A stretch of DNA of 64,000 nucleotides from Gottfriedia solisilvae (GCF_002128405.1 NZ_NETJ01000003.1:434001-498000); one strand, 5' to 3'; numbered from the stretch's first letter, positions 1-8,482 are shown. Notes: a model not told the origin generated them from the letters alone. Numbers and translations: made by a program.

Positions 1-26
1 AACATAATGGAGTAAGGGGTAAAAAA

Positions 27-1070
27 ATGACTATTACAATAAAGGACGTTGCGAAACTTGCAAATGTAGCACCTTCAACAGTGTCACGAGTTATTTCAAA
101 TAGTCCTAGAATAAGTGAAAAAACAAAGCGTAAAGTTCGTAAAGTAATGGATGAATTAAATTATCATCCAAATTTAAATGCAAGATCATTAGCGAACCGT
201 TCAACAAAGTCAATTGGATTAGTATTACCTCCTGCATTAGATGCTTCTTTTCAAAATCCGTTTTTTGCAGAAGTAATTAGAGGTGTTACTGCATATTCAA
301 ATCAAAAAGAATATTCATTATACTTCATCACTGGTAAAAATGAGGAAGAAGTTGAACAAACTGTTAATAAGACAGTTAGAGGAAGACGAGTTGACGGAAT
401 CATATTACTTTATTCGAAAGAAAATGATAACATTATTGATTATTTAAGCGAGCATAATTTTCCGTTCGTTTTAGTTGGTAAACCGTATCACTATATAGAA
501 GATATTACGTATGTAGATAATGATAACTATGCAGCGGCAAGAGAAGTGACGAATTATTTAATAGATCAGGGCCATAAACGTATTGCGTTTGTTGGAGGAG
601 AAAGTAGTCTACTTGTAACGAAAAATCGTTTACGTGGATTCCAGGATACGATGCAATTAAATGGCCTATCAGTTAAAGAGGAAGAAATAATATTTACTTC
701 GTTTACAAGAGACGGTGGTAGAAAAGCTGTAAATCAATTAATGGAACTAACTGAGTTGCCATCAGCAATTGTCGTAACAGATGACGTGTTATCACTTGGC
801 ATCATCAGTGTTTTTCAAGAGCATGGCATCTCTGTTCCTAAGGATATTTCAATTATCAGCTTTAATAATGCTATTCTTGCAGAACTTGCAAATCCACCAT
901 TAACGTCGGTAGATATTAATATTTTCCAACTAGGTTATGAAGCTGCTAAAAATATTATCTCTAAAATTGAAGAACCAGATGGATCAGAAAAAAGTATTCT
1001 TGTTCCTTACAAATTAATTGTTCGAGACACTTGCATGAAAAAAGAAGATTTAGAATTAGTGAAAAGCTAG
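27..1070 (+). CDS. malR: LacI-family transcriptional repressor, MalR-like
   Basis: 347 residues, full length for the family. Residues 3-50 are a LacI helix-turn-helix (TIKDVAKLANVAPSTVSRV) and hinge (NARSLANRST). The rest is a periplasmic-binding-protein-like effector domain ending in the typical PPLTSVDIN segment. The whole protein reads like the MalR regulators that control maltose/maltodextrin genes in Bacillus; that effector is inferred, and no sugar genes are in view because the window starts here. The ATG is preceded by a TAAGGGGT ribosome site. A hairpin terminator follows and the next gene is convergent, so this is the last gene of its transcript. Confidence 0.85.
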   Translation: MTITIKDVAKLANVAPSTVSRVISNSPRISEKTKRKVRKVMDELNYHPNLNARSLANRSTKSIGLVLPPALDASFQNPFFAEVIRGVTAYSNQKEYSLYFITGKNEEEVEQTVNKTVRGRRVDGIILLYSKENDNIIDYLSEHNFPFVLVGKPYHYIEDITYVDNDNYAAAREVTNYLIDQGHKRIAFVGGESSLLVTKNRLRGFQDTMQLNGLSVKEEEIIFTSFTRDGGRKAVNQLMELTELPSAIVVTDDVLSLGIISVFQEHGISVPKDISIISFNNAILAELANPPLTSVDINIFQLGYEAAKNIISKIEEPDGSEKSILVPYKLIVRDTCMKKEDLELVKS

Positions 1071-1087
1071 TTTGATTATTTGAATTG

Positions 1088-1111
1088 CCCTAAAAATATT
1101 TAGGGTGTTTT
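1088..1111 (+). terminator. Terminator of the LacI-family gene
   Basis: CCCTAAA / TTTAGGG stem with a short loop, then a T-rich tail, 18 bases after the stop codon. Confidence 0.6.
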
Positions 1112-1126
1112 ATAGTCAAAATATAA

Positions 1127-1155
1127 AAAAGGATGACATCAGCGTCATCCTTTTT
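1127..1155. terminator. Bidirectional terminator between malR and yajQ
   Basis: GGATGAC / GTCATCC stem flanked by an A-run on the left and a T-run on the right, so it can stop transcription from both convergent genes. Confidence 0.75.
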
Positions 1156-1168
1156 ACTATGTAATCAA

Positions 1169-1660
1169 TTATCGATAATTTAAAAATTGTACATCAATTG
1201 GTAAATCAGCAGCTCTTACAGCTGAAATAATTGCTTGTAAATCATCTCTGCTCTTAGCTGTTACTCTGATTTGATCATCTTGAATTTGTGATTTTACTTT
1301 TAGTCCACTATTTTTAATGATCGTATTGATTTTTTTTGCATTATCTTTATCAATACCTTGTACTAATTTTGCTCTTTGTCTTACAGTACCACCAGATGCA
1401 CCTTCTACTTTACTGTAATCTAAATTTTTAATTGGTACATTGCGTTTTACTAATTTACTAATTAATACATCTTTTAATTGCTCTAATTTGAAATCATCAT
1501 CAGAAACTAAAACAAGCTCTTCTTTTTCTAATGAAATTGAGCTTTTACTACCTTTAAAATCATATCGAGTAGCAATTTCCTTTGTTGCAAGTTGAATTGC
1601 ATTTGAGACTTCTGGTAAGTCTACCTTAGAAACAATATCAAATGAACTTTCTTTTGACAT
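1169..1660 (-). CDS. yajQ: YajQ-family nucleotide-binding protein
   Basis: 163 residues, the usual length for YajQ (UPF0234): two ferredoxin-like folds in tandem. The family signatures are visible: [17 protein letters not shown] at the N-terminus, RYDFKGS near residue 32, and a [18 protein letters not shown] segment in the C-terminal half. YajQ proteins bind nucleotides or RNA, and c-di-GMP in Xanthomonas; the role in Bacillus is unsettled. The start is fixed by GGAGGG about 10 bases upstream on the minus strand. Monocistronic, convergent with the LacI-type gene. Confidence 0.92.
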   Translation of the reverse strand: MSKESSFDIVSKVDLPEVSNAIQLATKEIATRYDFKGSKSSISLEKEELVLVSDDDFKLEQLKDVLISKLVKRNVPIKNLDYSKVEGASGGTVRQRAKLVQGIDKDNAKKINTIIKNSGLKVKSQIQDDQIRVTAKSRDDLQAIISAVRAADLPIDVQFLNYR

Positions 1661-1781
1661 AGATAGAATCCCTCCAAATCGTTAATACTTGTATTATAGT
1701 GTATGATAGACGAAGTAACAAACTTTGAATTAGCATGATATAATAATTTTTAGTTATAAGTTAAGAGAGGATGTAACAAAA

Positions 1782-2663
1782 ATGAGTTTACAAGCAGGTG
1801 AGATTGTCACTTTAGTGTGCAGTCGTGAAACAGATATTGGGTATATGCTTGTCCAAGATCAAGAAGAGGTATTTTTACATAGAAATGAAACGGCTGGAGA
1901 AATTGAATTAGATCAAGAAGTAACAGTGTTCTTATATCATGACTCAAAAGGTAGATTATCTGCAACAATGTCAATGCCACATATTACGACTGAAGGATAT
2001 GGATTTGCAAAAGTAGTTGATAAACTTGATGGAATTGGTGTTTTTGTGAATATAGGAATATCAAAAGATATCCTTTTAGAAAAGGGGGACCTACCACCTC
2101 TTGAGGAAGTATGGCCACAAGAAGATGATGAAGTTTTTTGTACATTAAAGCGTACGAACAAAGGTCGACTGTTAATTAAATTAGCAACTGAACCAGTTAT
2201 GCAAGAATATTCTGTTCGTGCTGAAGAAAGTATGTTAAATAAAAATGTATCAGGAATTATTTATCGTACATTACGAGTTGGTTCATATATTTTAACTGAT
2301 GAACGCTTTATCGGATTTATACATGAATCCCAGCGGAAGACAGAACCAAGAATTGGTCAAAGAGTAAGTGGTCGTATTATTGATATTAAAGAAGATGGCA
2401 GTACAAATGTTTCACTTTTACCTAGAGTACATGAAGGAATGGATCAAGAAGCGGCAGAAATATATGAATATATTATGAGTCGTGGTGGAGCTATGCCTTA
2501 TTGGGATAAGAGTGATGCGGAAGATATAAAAGTTCGATTTGGTGTTAGTAAAGCATCGTTTAAACGTTCAATTGGACGCTTAATGAAAGAGGGAAAAGTC
2601 TACCAAGAAGGTGGATGGACATACTCAAAAGAAATGTTTGAGAAAAAAGAATCAGAAGAATAA
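1782..2663 (+). CDS. cvfB: CvfB-type S1 RNA-binding protein (YitL family)
   Basis: 293 residues, full length for CvfB/YitL. The N-terminal two thirds hold three OB-fold S1-like domains (e.g. GYGFAKVVDKLDGIGVFV and RVSGRIIDIKEDGSTNVSL), and the last ~65 residues form a winged helix (VRFGVSKASFKRSIGRLMKEG). CvfB binds RNA and affects virulence and haemolysin expression in Staphylococcus aureus; in Bacillus it is a conserved putative RNA-binding regulator. AGAGAGG precedes the ATG. Single gene with its own terminator. Confidence 0.9.
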   Translation: MSLQAGEIVTLVCSRETDIGYMLVQDQEEVFLHRNETAGEIELDQEVTVFLYHDSKGRLSATMSMPHITTEGYGFAKVVDKLDGIGVFVNIGISKDILLEKGDLPPLEEVWPQEDDEVFCTLKRTNKGRLLIKLATEPVMQEYSVRAEESMLNKNVSGIIYRTLRVGSYILTDERFIGFIHESQRKTEPRIGQRVSGRIIDIKEDGSTNVSLLPRVHEGMDQEAAEIYEYIMSRGGAMPYWDKSDAEDIKVRFGVSKASFKRSIGRLMKEGKVYQEGGWTYSKEMFEKKESEE

Positions 2664-2670
2664 TGACTAG

Positions 2671-2696
2671 CCACTTCATAATTGAAGTGGTTTTTT
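2671..2696 (+). terminator. Terminator of cvfB
   Basis: CCACTTCA / TGAAGTGG stem with a 4-base loop followed by six T. Confidence 0.85.
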
Positions 2697-2754
2697 GCTA
2701 TTTTTTTCTAACTTACAGGCATACTAAGGATATAAATGAATAGGAGGCTAGTAA

Positions 2755-3606
2755 GTGGAGGAGAAGAAAGAGTTATTAATTAAAATAATTGTTGTCACCT
2801 TAGGTGGTTTGTTAAATGCATTTGCGATGAATTGCTTCTTAATTCCTGTCAGTGTCTATTCAAGTGGTTTTTCTGGACTTGCGCAATTACTTTCGAATTT
2901 GACGTCAGATTATACATCGTTCCATTTGTCCACGGGTGTGTTATTAGCAATCTTAAATATTCCTGTTATTATCCTAGCCTGGAAAAAAATTGGTCCATCA
3001 TTTACTTACTTTACAATCTTAAGTGTTGGAATAACGACTTTATTTTTAGAATTGATTCCAGTAACACCCTTATTTTCAAAGGATATATTGTTAAATTCTG
3101 TATTTGGTGGATTAATTGTGGCAATAGGGATTGGATATACTTTAAAATATGGTGCGTCAACGGGCGGTTTAGATATTATTGCATTAGTGCTGTCTAGATC
3201 AAAAGGAAAACCTGTAGGAACTTATTTTTTTCTTTTCAATGCAGTCATTATTTTAACAGCAGGTTATATTTACGGGATGGAAAAAGCACTTTATACATTG
3301 ATTAATTTATATGTAACTTCAAGATTTATTGATGCAATACATACGAGTCATATTAAAGTAACTGCATTTATAGTGACGACAAAAGGTGACCAGCTAAGAA
3401 AAGAAATACATTCTAAATTAGTTCGTGGGATCACAGCGATTAATGCTAAAGGAGCTTTTACGAACCAAGATAAACAGATTTTGATGATGGTATTGTCTAG
3501 ATATGAGTTGTATGATTTATCTAGAATTATCAAATCGGTTGATGAAAAAGCATTTACAAATGTCGTTCAAACAGTAGATGTATTTGGTGAATTTAGAAAA
3601 ATGTAA
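2755..3606 (+). CDS. YitT-family membrane protein (copy 1)
   Basis: 283 residues. The N-terminal ~200 residues hold about five membrane spans typical of YitT/DUF161, including the conserved ASTGGLDIIALVLSRSKG loop. The last ~80 residues are the soluble DUF2179 domain (KGDQLRKEIHSKLVRGIT...). GTG start supported by AGGAGG 7 bases upstream. YitT proteins are conserved and their transport role is unproven. A close paralogue of equal length lies only 470 bases downstream in the same direction, pointing to a tandem duplication. Has its own terminator, so the two copies are separate transcription units. Confidence 0.88.
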   Translation: MEEKKELLIKIIVVTLGGLLNAFAMNCFLIPVSVYSSGFSGLAQLLSNLTSDYTSFHLSTGVLLAILNIPVIILAWKKIGPSFTYFTILSVGITTLFLELIPVTPLFSKDILLNSVFGGLIVAIGIGYTLKYGASTGGLDIIALVLSRSKGKPVGTYFFLFNAVIILTAGYIYGMEKALYTLINLYVTSRFIDAIHTSHIKVTAFIVTTKGDQLRKEIHSKLVRGITAINAKGAFTNQDKQILMMVLSRYELYDLSRIIKSVDEKAFTNVVQTVDVFGEFRKM

Positions 3607-3617
3607 TGAAAAATGAA

Positions 3618-3670
3618 ATGAGCTATTCACACTTCTAATGAATGGAAGTAAATGAATAGCTCATTTTTTG
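3618..3670 (+). terminator. Terminator of yitT copy 1
   Basis: 12-bp perfect stem ATGAGCTATTCA / TGAATAGCTCAT with a 23-base loop and a T6 tail. Confidence 0.8.
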
Positions 3671-3816
3671 AATCTTATTAATAATAAGGCTTTTTAAAGT
3701 AACAAAACTTTTTGTTGTCTTTCATATAGAAATAAATATACTTAAACTATTGGCTTACAATATTGCTAAATTAAGCTATTAAATTTAACAAAAAAACATG
3801 TTATTTCTAAGGTAGA

Positions 3817-3948
3817 TTAAAGATGATCGACGCTTTTTGAAAATGATTTTTTACCAGCTTTTGCATTTTTTCTTTCTAGTTCATTTTTCTTTGCTTGAAC
3901 TGCATTGTTATCTTTAGCTTTTTTATCATTATCACTAGTATGAGGCAT
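3817..3948 (-). CDS. Small DUF3941-type protein, 43 residues
   Basis: A short reading frame starting MPHTSDNDKKAKDNNA and ending SVDHL. It is highly charged, K/N/D rich, with no membrane segment. The ATG sits 6 bases after AGGAGC on the minus strand. It resembles the tiny DUF3941 proteins of the B. cereus group, which have no known function. It lies between the two yitT copies in the opposite direction. Confidence 0.75.
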   Translation of the reverse strand: MPHTSDNDKKAKDNNAVQAKKNELERKNAKAGKKSFSKSVDHL

Positions 3949-4075
3949 AGTTAAGCTCCTTTTTTATTGAATATAAATATATTTTTGCCCTTATTTTTGT
4001 AAATATGTATTCGTTCTTTTATTACTACTTTATATAGAAAAATGTAGTTTTTAATTTGGGGAGGTTTGTTGAGAG

Positions 4076-4927
4076 TTGGAAAGAAATAAAGAGCTTATCA
4101 TTAAGCTAGTAGTGGTGGTTATTGGGGCATTTTTAAATGCATTTGCAATGAACTGTTTTTTAATCCCAGCCAATATTTACTCAAGTGGATTTGCGGGTTT
4201 AGCACAGTTACTTGCAAATATTATTACAGTCTTTACCCCGTTCACAGCAACAACAGGGATTTTATTAGCAATATTAAATATTCCAGTTATTATTTTAGCT
4301 TGGAAAAAAGTCGGTCGTTCTTTTACGTATTTTAGTTTTCTAAGTGTAGGAATCATGACATTTTTCTTAGAGGTTTTACCAGTTGATCCTATATTTTCTG
4401 ATGATATTTTACTCAATGCCGTATTTGGAGGACTTATTGCTGCCGTTGGTATTGGGATGACTTTAAAATTTGGTGGTTCAACAGGTGGATTAGATATTAT
4501 TGCTTTAGTGTTATCTAGATCAAAAGGAAAGCCAGTTGGAACATATTTCTTACTGTTTAATGCAATTATTGTCATTACAGCTGGCCAACTTTTTGGAATG
4601 GAGAAAGCTCTCTATACATTAATTAACTTATACGTAACAACTCGTGTAATCGATAGCGTTCATACTAGCCATGTTAAGCTAACTGCAATGATTATCACAA
4701 CAAAAGGTGAAGAACTAAGCAAACAAATTCACTCTAAATTAATCCGTGGTATCACAAAAATGGATGCACGAGGTGCGTTCACTAACCAAGACAAAGACGT
4801 TCTAATGATTGTACTTTCACGATACGAACTATACGACCTAGAACGAATCATCAAAAAAGTAGACCCAAAAGCATTCACAAACGTAGTACAGACTGTAGAC
4901 GTACTAGGTGAATTTAGAAAAATGTAA
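4076..4927 (+). CDS. YitT-family membrane protein (copy 2)
   Basis: 283 residues, colinear with the copy at 2755 and visibly very similar throughout: the same FGGSTGGLDIIALVLSRSKG loop and the same NVVQTVDVLGEFRKM C-terminus. YitT membrane part followed by a DUF2179 domain. The start is a TTG, chosen because GGGGAGG lies 11 bases upstream and it gives the same length as copy 1. An array of structured ~125-bp repeats begins 3 bases after the stop codon and would be its 3' untranslated region. Confidence 0.88.
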   Translation: MERNKELIIKLVVVVIGAFLNAFAMNCFLIPANIYSSGFAGLAQLLANIITVFTPFTATTGILLAILNIPVIILAWKKVGRSFTYFSFLSVGIMTFFLEVLPVDPIFSDDILLNAVFGGLIAAVGIGMTLKFGGSTGGLDIIALVLSRSKGKPVGTYFLLFNAIIVITAGQLFGMEKALYTLINLYVTTRVIDSVHTSHVKLTAMIITTKGEELSKQIHSKLIRGITKMDARGAFTNQDKDVLMIVLSRYELYDLERIIKKVDPKAFTNVVQTVDVLGEFRKM

Positions 4928-4930
4928 AAA

Positions 4931-5252
4931 GAAAAGTGGAGGCGACTGTTCAGCTCCGACAAGCATAAGGCAAAGAACAATGAAAGTTGCTTTTTAACTT
5001 TCAATGGGCTTTGACTTATGACTCGAGGAGCTAGGAGCCGGAACTAGACACCAAGAAAAGTGGAAGCGACTCGGTCTGCCCCGAAAAGCATAAAGCAAAG
5101 AACAATGAAAGTTGCTTTTTAACTTTCAATGGGCTTTGAATTATGACTCGAGGGGCAAGGAGCTGGAACTAGACACCAAGAAAAGTGGAAGCGACTGTTC
5201 AGCTCCGACAAGCATAAGACGAAGAACGATCAAGGTTGCTTTTCCAACTTTA
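4931..5252 (+). repeat. Structured ~125-bp tandem repeat, array A (2.6 units)
   Basis: Units begin with GAAAAGTGGAGGCG or GAAAAGTGGAAGCG at 4931, 5055 and 5180, giving periods of 124 and 125. Each full unit ends near GGAACTAGACACCAA. In the middle, CATAAG...CTTATG flank an inner hairpin (TGAAAGTT / AACTTTCA with a GCTTTTT loop), and an outer stem pairs AGCTCC with GGAGCT (unit 1) or TGCCCC with GGGGCA (unit 2). Unit 3 breaks off inside the hairpin. The array starts 3 bases after the TAA of yitT copy 2 and is followed by a terminator. Confidence 0.95.
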
Positions 5253-5271
5253 TTCTAATATTGAACTGACC

Positions 5272-5298
5272 AAAGGTAGGACTTCCCTACCTTTTTAT
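5272..5298 (+). terminator. Terminator after repeat array A
   Basis: AAAGGTAGG / CCTACCTTT stem with a T-rich tail. It is the first clear intrinsic terminator downstream of yitT copy 2, so the array lies inside that transcript. Confidence 0.8.
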
Positions 5299-5369
5299 TT
5301 ATTTTTAAACCTATTTTTCAGTTTTTTGGTATAATTTAGGTCTAGGATATAAAAAAGGTGGAGATTATT

Positions 5370-6191
5370 TTGAAAAAGAGATATGTTCTCTTGTTTGCTT
5401 GTTCACTTCTACTTTCAGGTTGCGGAGCAAATAGCGAAAAAGAGATAAAGCCAACACCAAGTACTAAACAAACAATTGAACAAAATAATGAAATTGATTT
5501 GAAGAAAATTTCGACTAAATTAGAAGTGACGGAAGCTAATGGACTTGTAACAATGAAATATTCGCTGCGTAATTCAGATGATATTCCAGCAAACTTTACA
5601 TTCCCTTCATCTCAAATAATTGACTTTACGATTAAAAATGATAAAGGTGAAGTGGTTTACCAATCATCCAAGGATATGTCATATGCACAGGCCTTAACAA
5701 ATATCGAAGTGCCAAATGAATCTGCTAAAGTATGGGAAGAGCAAGTTAATTTCCCGGATAACAGTATTCCTTATGGTAATTATGAAGTTACAGCTAACTT
5801 TGTAGCAACTGCTGTAAATGATAAAAAGTTAAATGGTGAAATCACTGCGCTGACACAACCTCTTTCTTATCATAAGTTAACAACGATCAATGAAAATGGA
5901 TCAAAAGTAGTTATTAGTGGAGAGAATGGTCACTATGAAATCAAGGGAACTTACTTATCAGAGCAAGATGAAATTTTCTACTCAGTAGAGGATGGTCATA
6001 ATAATCTAATCGATGAAACAATTCTACCAGTAAAAATAAAAAGTGGATCAGTTAATTTATTAGATTTTAGCCTAGATATTCCAAAAGAGAGTTTACCGAA
6101 TAATGGGGTTGTTACTCTTATTATTTATGAAAAAAATCAAGATGACCAAGTAACCAAATCAATTAATGTTGCGCTTCAACAATTTGAATAA
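5370..6191 (+). CDS. Lipoprotein with BsuPI (proteinase-inhibitor-like) domain
   Basis: 273 residues from the TTG start at 5370, preferred over an in-frame GTG at 5358 because that GTG lies inside the AAGGTGGAG ribosome site. Signal peptide with lipobox LLLSGC; Cys18 would carry the lipid and anchor the protein to the outer face of the membrane. Residues ~40-150 match the BsuPI fold (LEVTEANGLVTMKYSLRNSD ... YGNYEVTANF), named after the B. subtilis intracellular proteinase inhibitor. The C-terminal half is a second beta-rich region I do not recognise. Inhibition of a protease is not shown. Single gene with a terminator. Confidence 0.75.
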   Translation: MKKRYVLLFACSLLLSGCGANSEKEIKPTPSTKQTIEQNNEIDLKKISTKLEVTEANGLVTMKYSLRNSDDIPANFTFPSSQIIDFTIKNDKGEVVYQSSKDMSYAQALTNIEVPNESAKVWEEQVNFPDNSIPYGNYEVTANFVATAVNDKKLNGEITALTQPLSYHKLTTINENGSKVVISGENGHYEIKGTYLSEQDEIFYSVEDGHNNLIDETILPVKIKSGSVNLLDFSLDIPKESLPNNGVVTLIIYEKNQDDQVTKSINVALQQFE

Positions 6192-6199
6192 AAATGTAA

Positions 6200-6236
6200 A
6201 AAAACAACCATAGGTTAGGACCTATGGTTGTTTTCT
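6200..6236 (+). terminator. Terminator of the BsuPI lipoprotein gene
   Basis: AACAACCATAGG / CCTATGGTTGTT stem with a 6-base loop and a T-rich tail. Confidence 0.85.
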
Positions 6237-6254
6237 TTTTATGCTTGATTTGGC

Positions 6255-6401
6255 TTAAGCATTGTAGTTGTAGCTTTGACTATTAGCTTTTCGCTCTTCA
6301 GCCTCAGCTAAAGTAAAATGATAAGGGAACTTTTCAGAGTATTTTGTAACAGAATCAGAACTTTGTTGAATAAAGCGCTTAGACTTATTACTTTTGCCCA
6401 T
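6255..6401 (-). CDS. Small uncharacterised protein, 48 residues
   Basis: Starts MGKSNKSKRFIQQSSDS and ends SQSYNYNA. Hydrophilic, with no membrane segment or cysteine. The ATG is preceded by GGGAGGG on the minus strand, which is strong support that it is translated. I do not recognise the family; small basic proteins of this kind are common in spore formers. It sits downstream of yitU in the same direction with a 200-bp gap. Confidence 0.6.
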   Translation of the reverse strand: MGKSNKSKRFIQQSSDSVTKYSEKFPYHFTLAEAEERKANSQSYNYNA

Positions 6402-6603
6402 GATGATTCCCTCCCAGATAGGAAAGCTTAGTTGAAATCTTCATAGTAAAATCCAAATAGAATTGATATAAAATCAAAAAGTGGAAGTTACTCTTTTGAA
6501 GAAGTCCTTTATAGATTGTACAAATTTGAAGTTGTTATGACTGGTTAATATTCTCTTGTCTGTCATTTTTTCCATATGACTGATTTATTCGGCATATTAA
6601 TGA

Positions 6604-7422
6604 TTAATTTCTTTTTAATTGAAAGAAATCTTCCAAGAAGATTGCAATACCGTCTTCTTGATTAGAAAGAGTTGTATGCTTTGCAAGTTGCTTTAACGGT
6701 TCAATTGCATTATTCATCGCAACACCATGCCCTGCATATTCAATCATTTCTAAGTCGTTATCCTCATCACCGAAAGCAATAATATTTTTGCGAGGAATAT
6801 TATAATAAGATGCGACTTTTTGTAAGCCAACTGCCTTATTCATTCCAGCTTTTACTACCTCAATAATATGATGAGGTGCCGCCCATCGTCTGTGATCTAT
6901 TACTTCTGCATGCACGTCCGATAAATGCTCTCGAATACTTGAAACATGGGCTTCGTCACTATCAATTAGTAAGCAAGTAGGTGCGTGTTGTAGATTTGAT
7001 AGTAAATCACCGTGAATGATTTCATCCTTTACATATTCGAACATTGGCATAATATGCTCCTCATGCATATCCGCATAAATATCATCTAAAACTTCAGCAT
7101 AAAGATTTTTCAAAGCATATTCACGACATGAACTAATAACTTCCTTCGCAACTTCAAGTGGTAATGATTCATGATACACTCCCCACGAGTTATCTAATGG
7201 GTGATGAACATATGCACCATTAAAATTAACGATTGGAGTAGTAAGTTTTAGTTGATCATAATACATTTTGCTCGCTCGATAAGGTCTACCTGTGGAAATA
7301 ACAATTTCATGGCCAGCAATTTTTAATTGTTCAATTGCTCTTAATGTTCTTTCGGAAATGATTTTTTCATCAGTAAGTAATGTACCGTCTAAGTCTAGTG
7401 CAATTAAATGTTTCGATTTCAT
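6604..7422 (-). CDS. yitU: Cof-type HAD-IIB phosphatase (YitU-like)
   Basis: 272 residues. HAD motif I is DLDGTLLTDE at residues 10-19, motif II is in VISTGRPY, and motifs III/IV are in AFGDEDNDLEMI near the C-terminus; the inserted cap domain is the IIB type. Such enzymes dephosphorylate small phosphorylated metabolites (sugar phosphates, FMN and similar); the substrate cannot be read from sequence. The start is set by AAAGGAGAT 5 bases upstream. In B. subtilis YitU lies just before this same gene order. Confidence 0.85.
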   Translation of the reverse strand: MKSKHLIALDLDGTLLTDEKIISERTLRAIEQLKIAGHEIVISTGRPYRASKMYYDQLKLTTPIVNFNGAYVHHPLDNSWGVYHESLPLEVAKEVISSCREYALKNLYAEVLDDIYADMHEEHIMPMFEYVKDEIIHGDLLSNLQHAPTCLLIDSDEAHVSSIREHLSDVHAEVIDHRRWAAPHHIIEVVKAGMNKAVGLQKVASYYNIPRKNIIAFGDEDNDLEMIEYAGHGVAMNNAIEPLKQLAKHTTLSNQEDGIAIFLEDFFQLKRN

Positions 7423-7575
7423 CGTTATCTCCTTTTATCTTTTATTGTGGGCTAAGTGAATTAAAATATATATTTGGATAAGCATCCAATAATTACTAAT
7501 ACTACCATCTTTTTAAAAGAAAAATCTTTTATTTTAGAGGAACAATAATAATCATTATGGAAGGAGGAGATTAGA

Positions 7576-7755
7576 ATGGGACAACCACATCAATTTCGCC
7601 CGGGAGAAAAAGCCCCTAATAATGGCGTATATATTGAAATTGGCGAGACAGGAAGCAACGTAACTCGACCAAAACAAATCAGATTACAAGCAGGAGAAGT
7701 ATTCCCTGAAACCCAAAACCACAACCGAAAATGGTCATACAAACGTAAGCCATAA
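7576..7755 (+). CDS. yjzC: YjzC-family small protein
   Basis: 59 residues: starts MGQPHQFRPGEKAPNNGVYI and ends NRKWSYKRKP, a close match to the YjzC family. The conserved core is GVYIEIGETGS and AGEVFPETQNHNRKW. Function unknown. AAGGAGGAGA lies 7 bases upstream of the ATG. It heads the segment syntenic with B. subtilis (yjzC, yjzD, yjaU, yjaV). A repeat array begins one base after its stop codon. Confidence 0.92.
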   Translation: MGQPHQFRPGEKAPNNGVYIEIGETGSNVTRPKQIRLQAGEVFPETQNHNRKWSYKRKP

Positions 7756-7756
7756 A

Positions 7757-8406
7757 GAAAAGTGGAGGCGACTGTTCAGCTCCGACAAGCATAAGACGAA
7801 GAACGATGAAGGTTGCTTTTTAACCTTCGTTGGTCTTTGGCTTATGACCTCGAGGAGCTAGGAGCCGGAACTAGACACAACGAAAAGTGGAAGCGTCTCG
7901 CTCTGCCCCGACAAGCATAAAGCGAAGAACAATGAAAGTTGCTTTTTAACTTTCAATGGGCTTTGACTTATGGCTCGAAGGGCAAGACACTGGAACTAGA
8001 CACCAAGAAAAGTGGAAGCGACTGTTCAGCTCCGACAAGCATAAGACGAAGAACGATGAAGGTTGCTTTTTAACCTTCGTTGGTCTTTGGCTTATGACTC
8101 GAGGAGCTAGGAGCCGGAACTAGACACAACGAAAAGTGGAGGCGACTGTTCAGCTCCGACAAGCATAAGACGAAGAACGATCAAGGTTGCTATTTAACCT
8201 TCGTTGGTCTTTGGCTTATGACCTCAAGGAGTTAGGAGCCGGAACTAGACACAACGAAAAGTGGAGGCGACTGTTTAGCTCCGACAAGCATAAGACGAAG
8301 AACGATGAAGGTTGCTTTTTAACCTTCGTTGGGATTTGGCTTATGACCTCGAGGAGCTAGGAGCCGGAACTAGACACCAAGAAAAGTGGAGGCGTCTCGC
8401 TCCGCC
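7757..8406 (+). repeat. Structured ~125-bp tandem repeat, array B (5 units plus a stub)
   Basis: Units start at 7757, 7882, 8007, 8131, 8256 and 8381 (steps 125, 125, 124, 125, 125); the last stops after about 26 bases at GCTCCGCC. Most units carry the inner hairpin GAAGGTT / AACCTTC with the outer AGCTCC / GGAGCT pair. Unit 2 instead carries the AAAGTT / AACTTT hairpin and TGCCCC, like unit 2 of array A. The array begins right after the yjzC TAA and ends about 40 bases before a terminator. Confidence 0.95.
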
Positions 8407-8443
8407 TTACTAATTTGCTTAAAAGAAAATCAAATATAAAAAG

Positions 8444-8482
8444 AAAAAAAGCGCTATTCGAAAAATTCGAGGCGCTTTTTTT
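8444..8482. terminator. Terminator after array B, shared with yjzD
   Basis: AAAAAAGCGC / GCGCTTTTTT arms around an A/T-rich inner hairpin, with A and T runs on either side. It can end the yjzC-array transcript and also serve the convergent yjzD gene. Confidence 0.75.

Noticed and set aside
7757-8406. Could the tandem repeats be a CRISPR array?
   Set aside because: The period is 125 bp, the whole unit is repeated with no unique spacers, and no cas genes are near.
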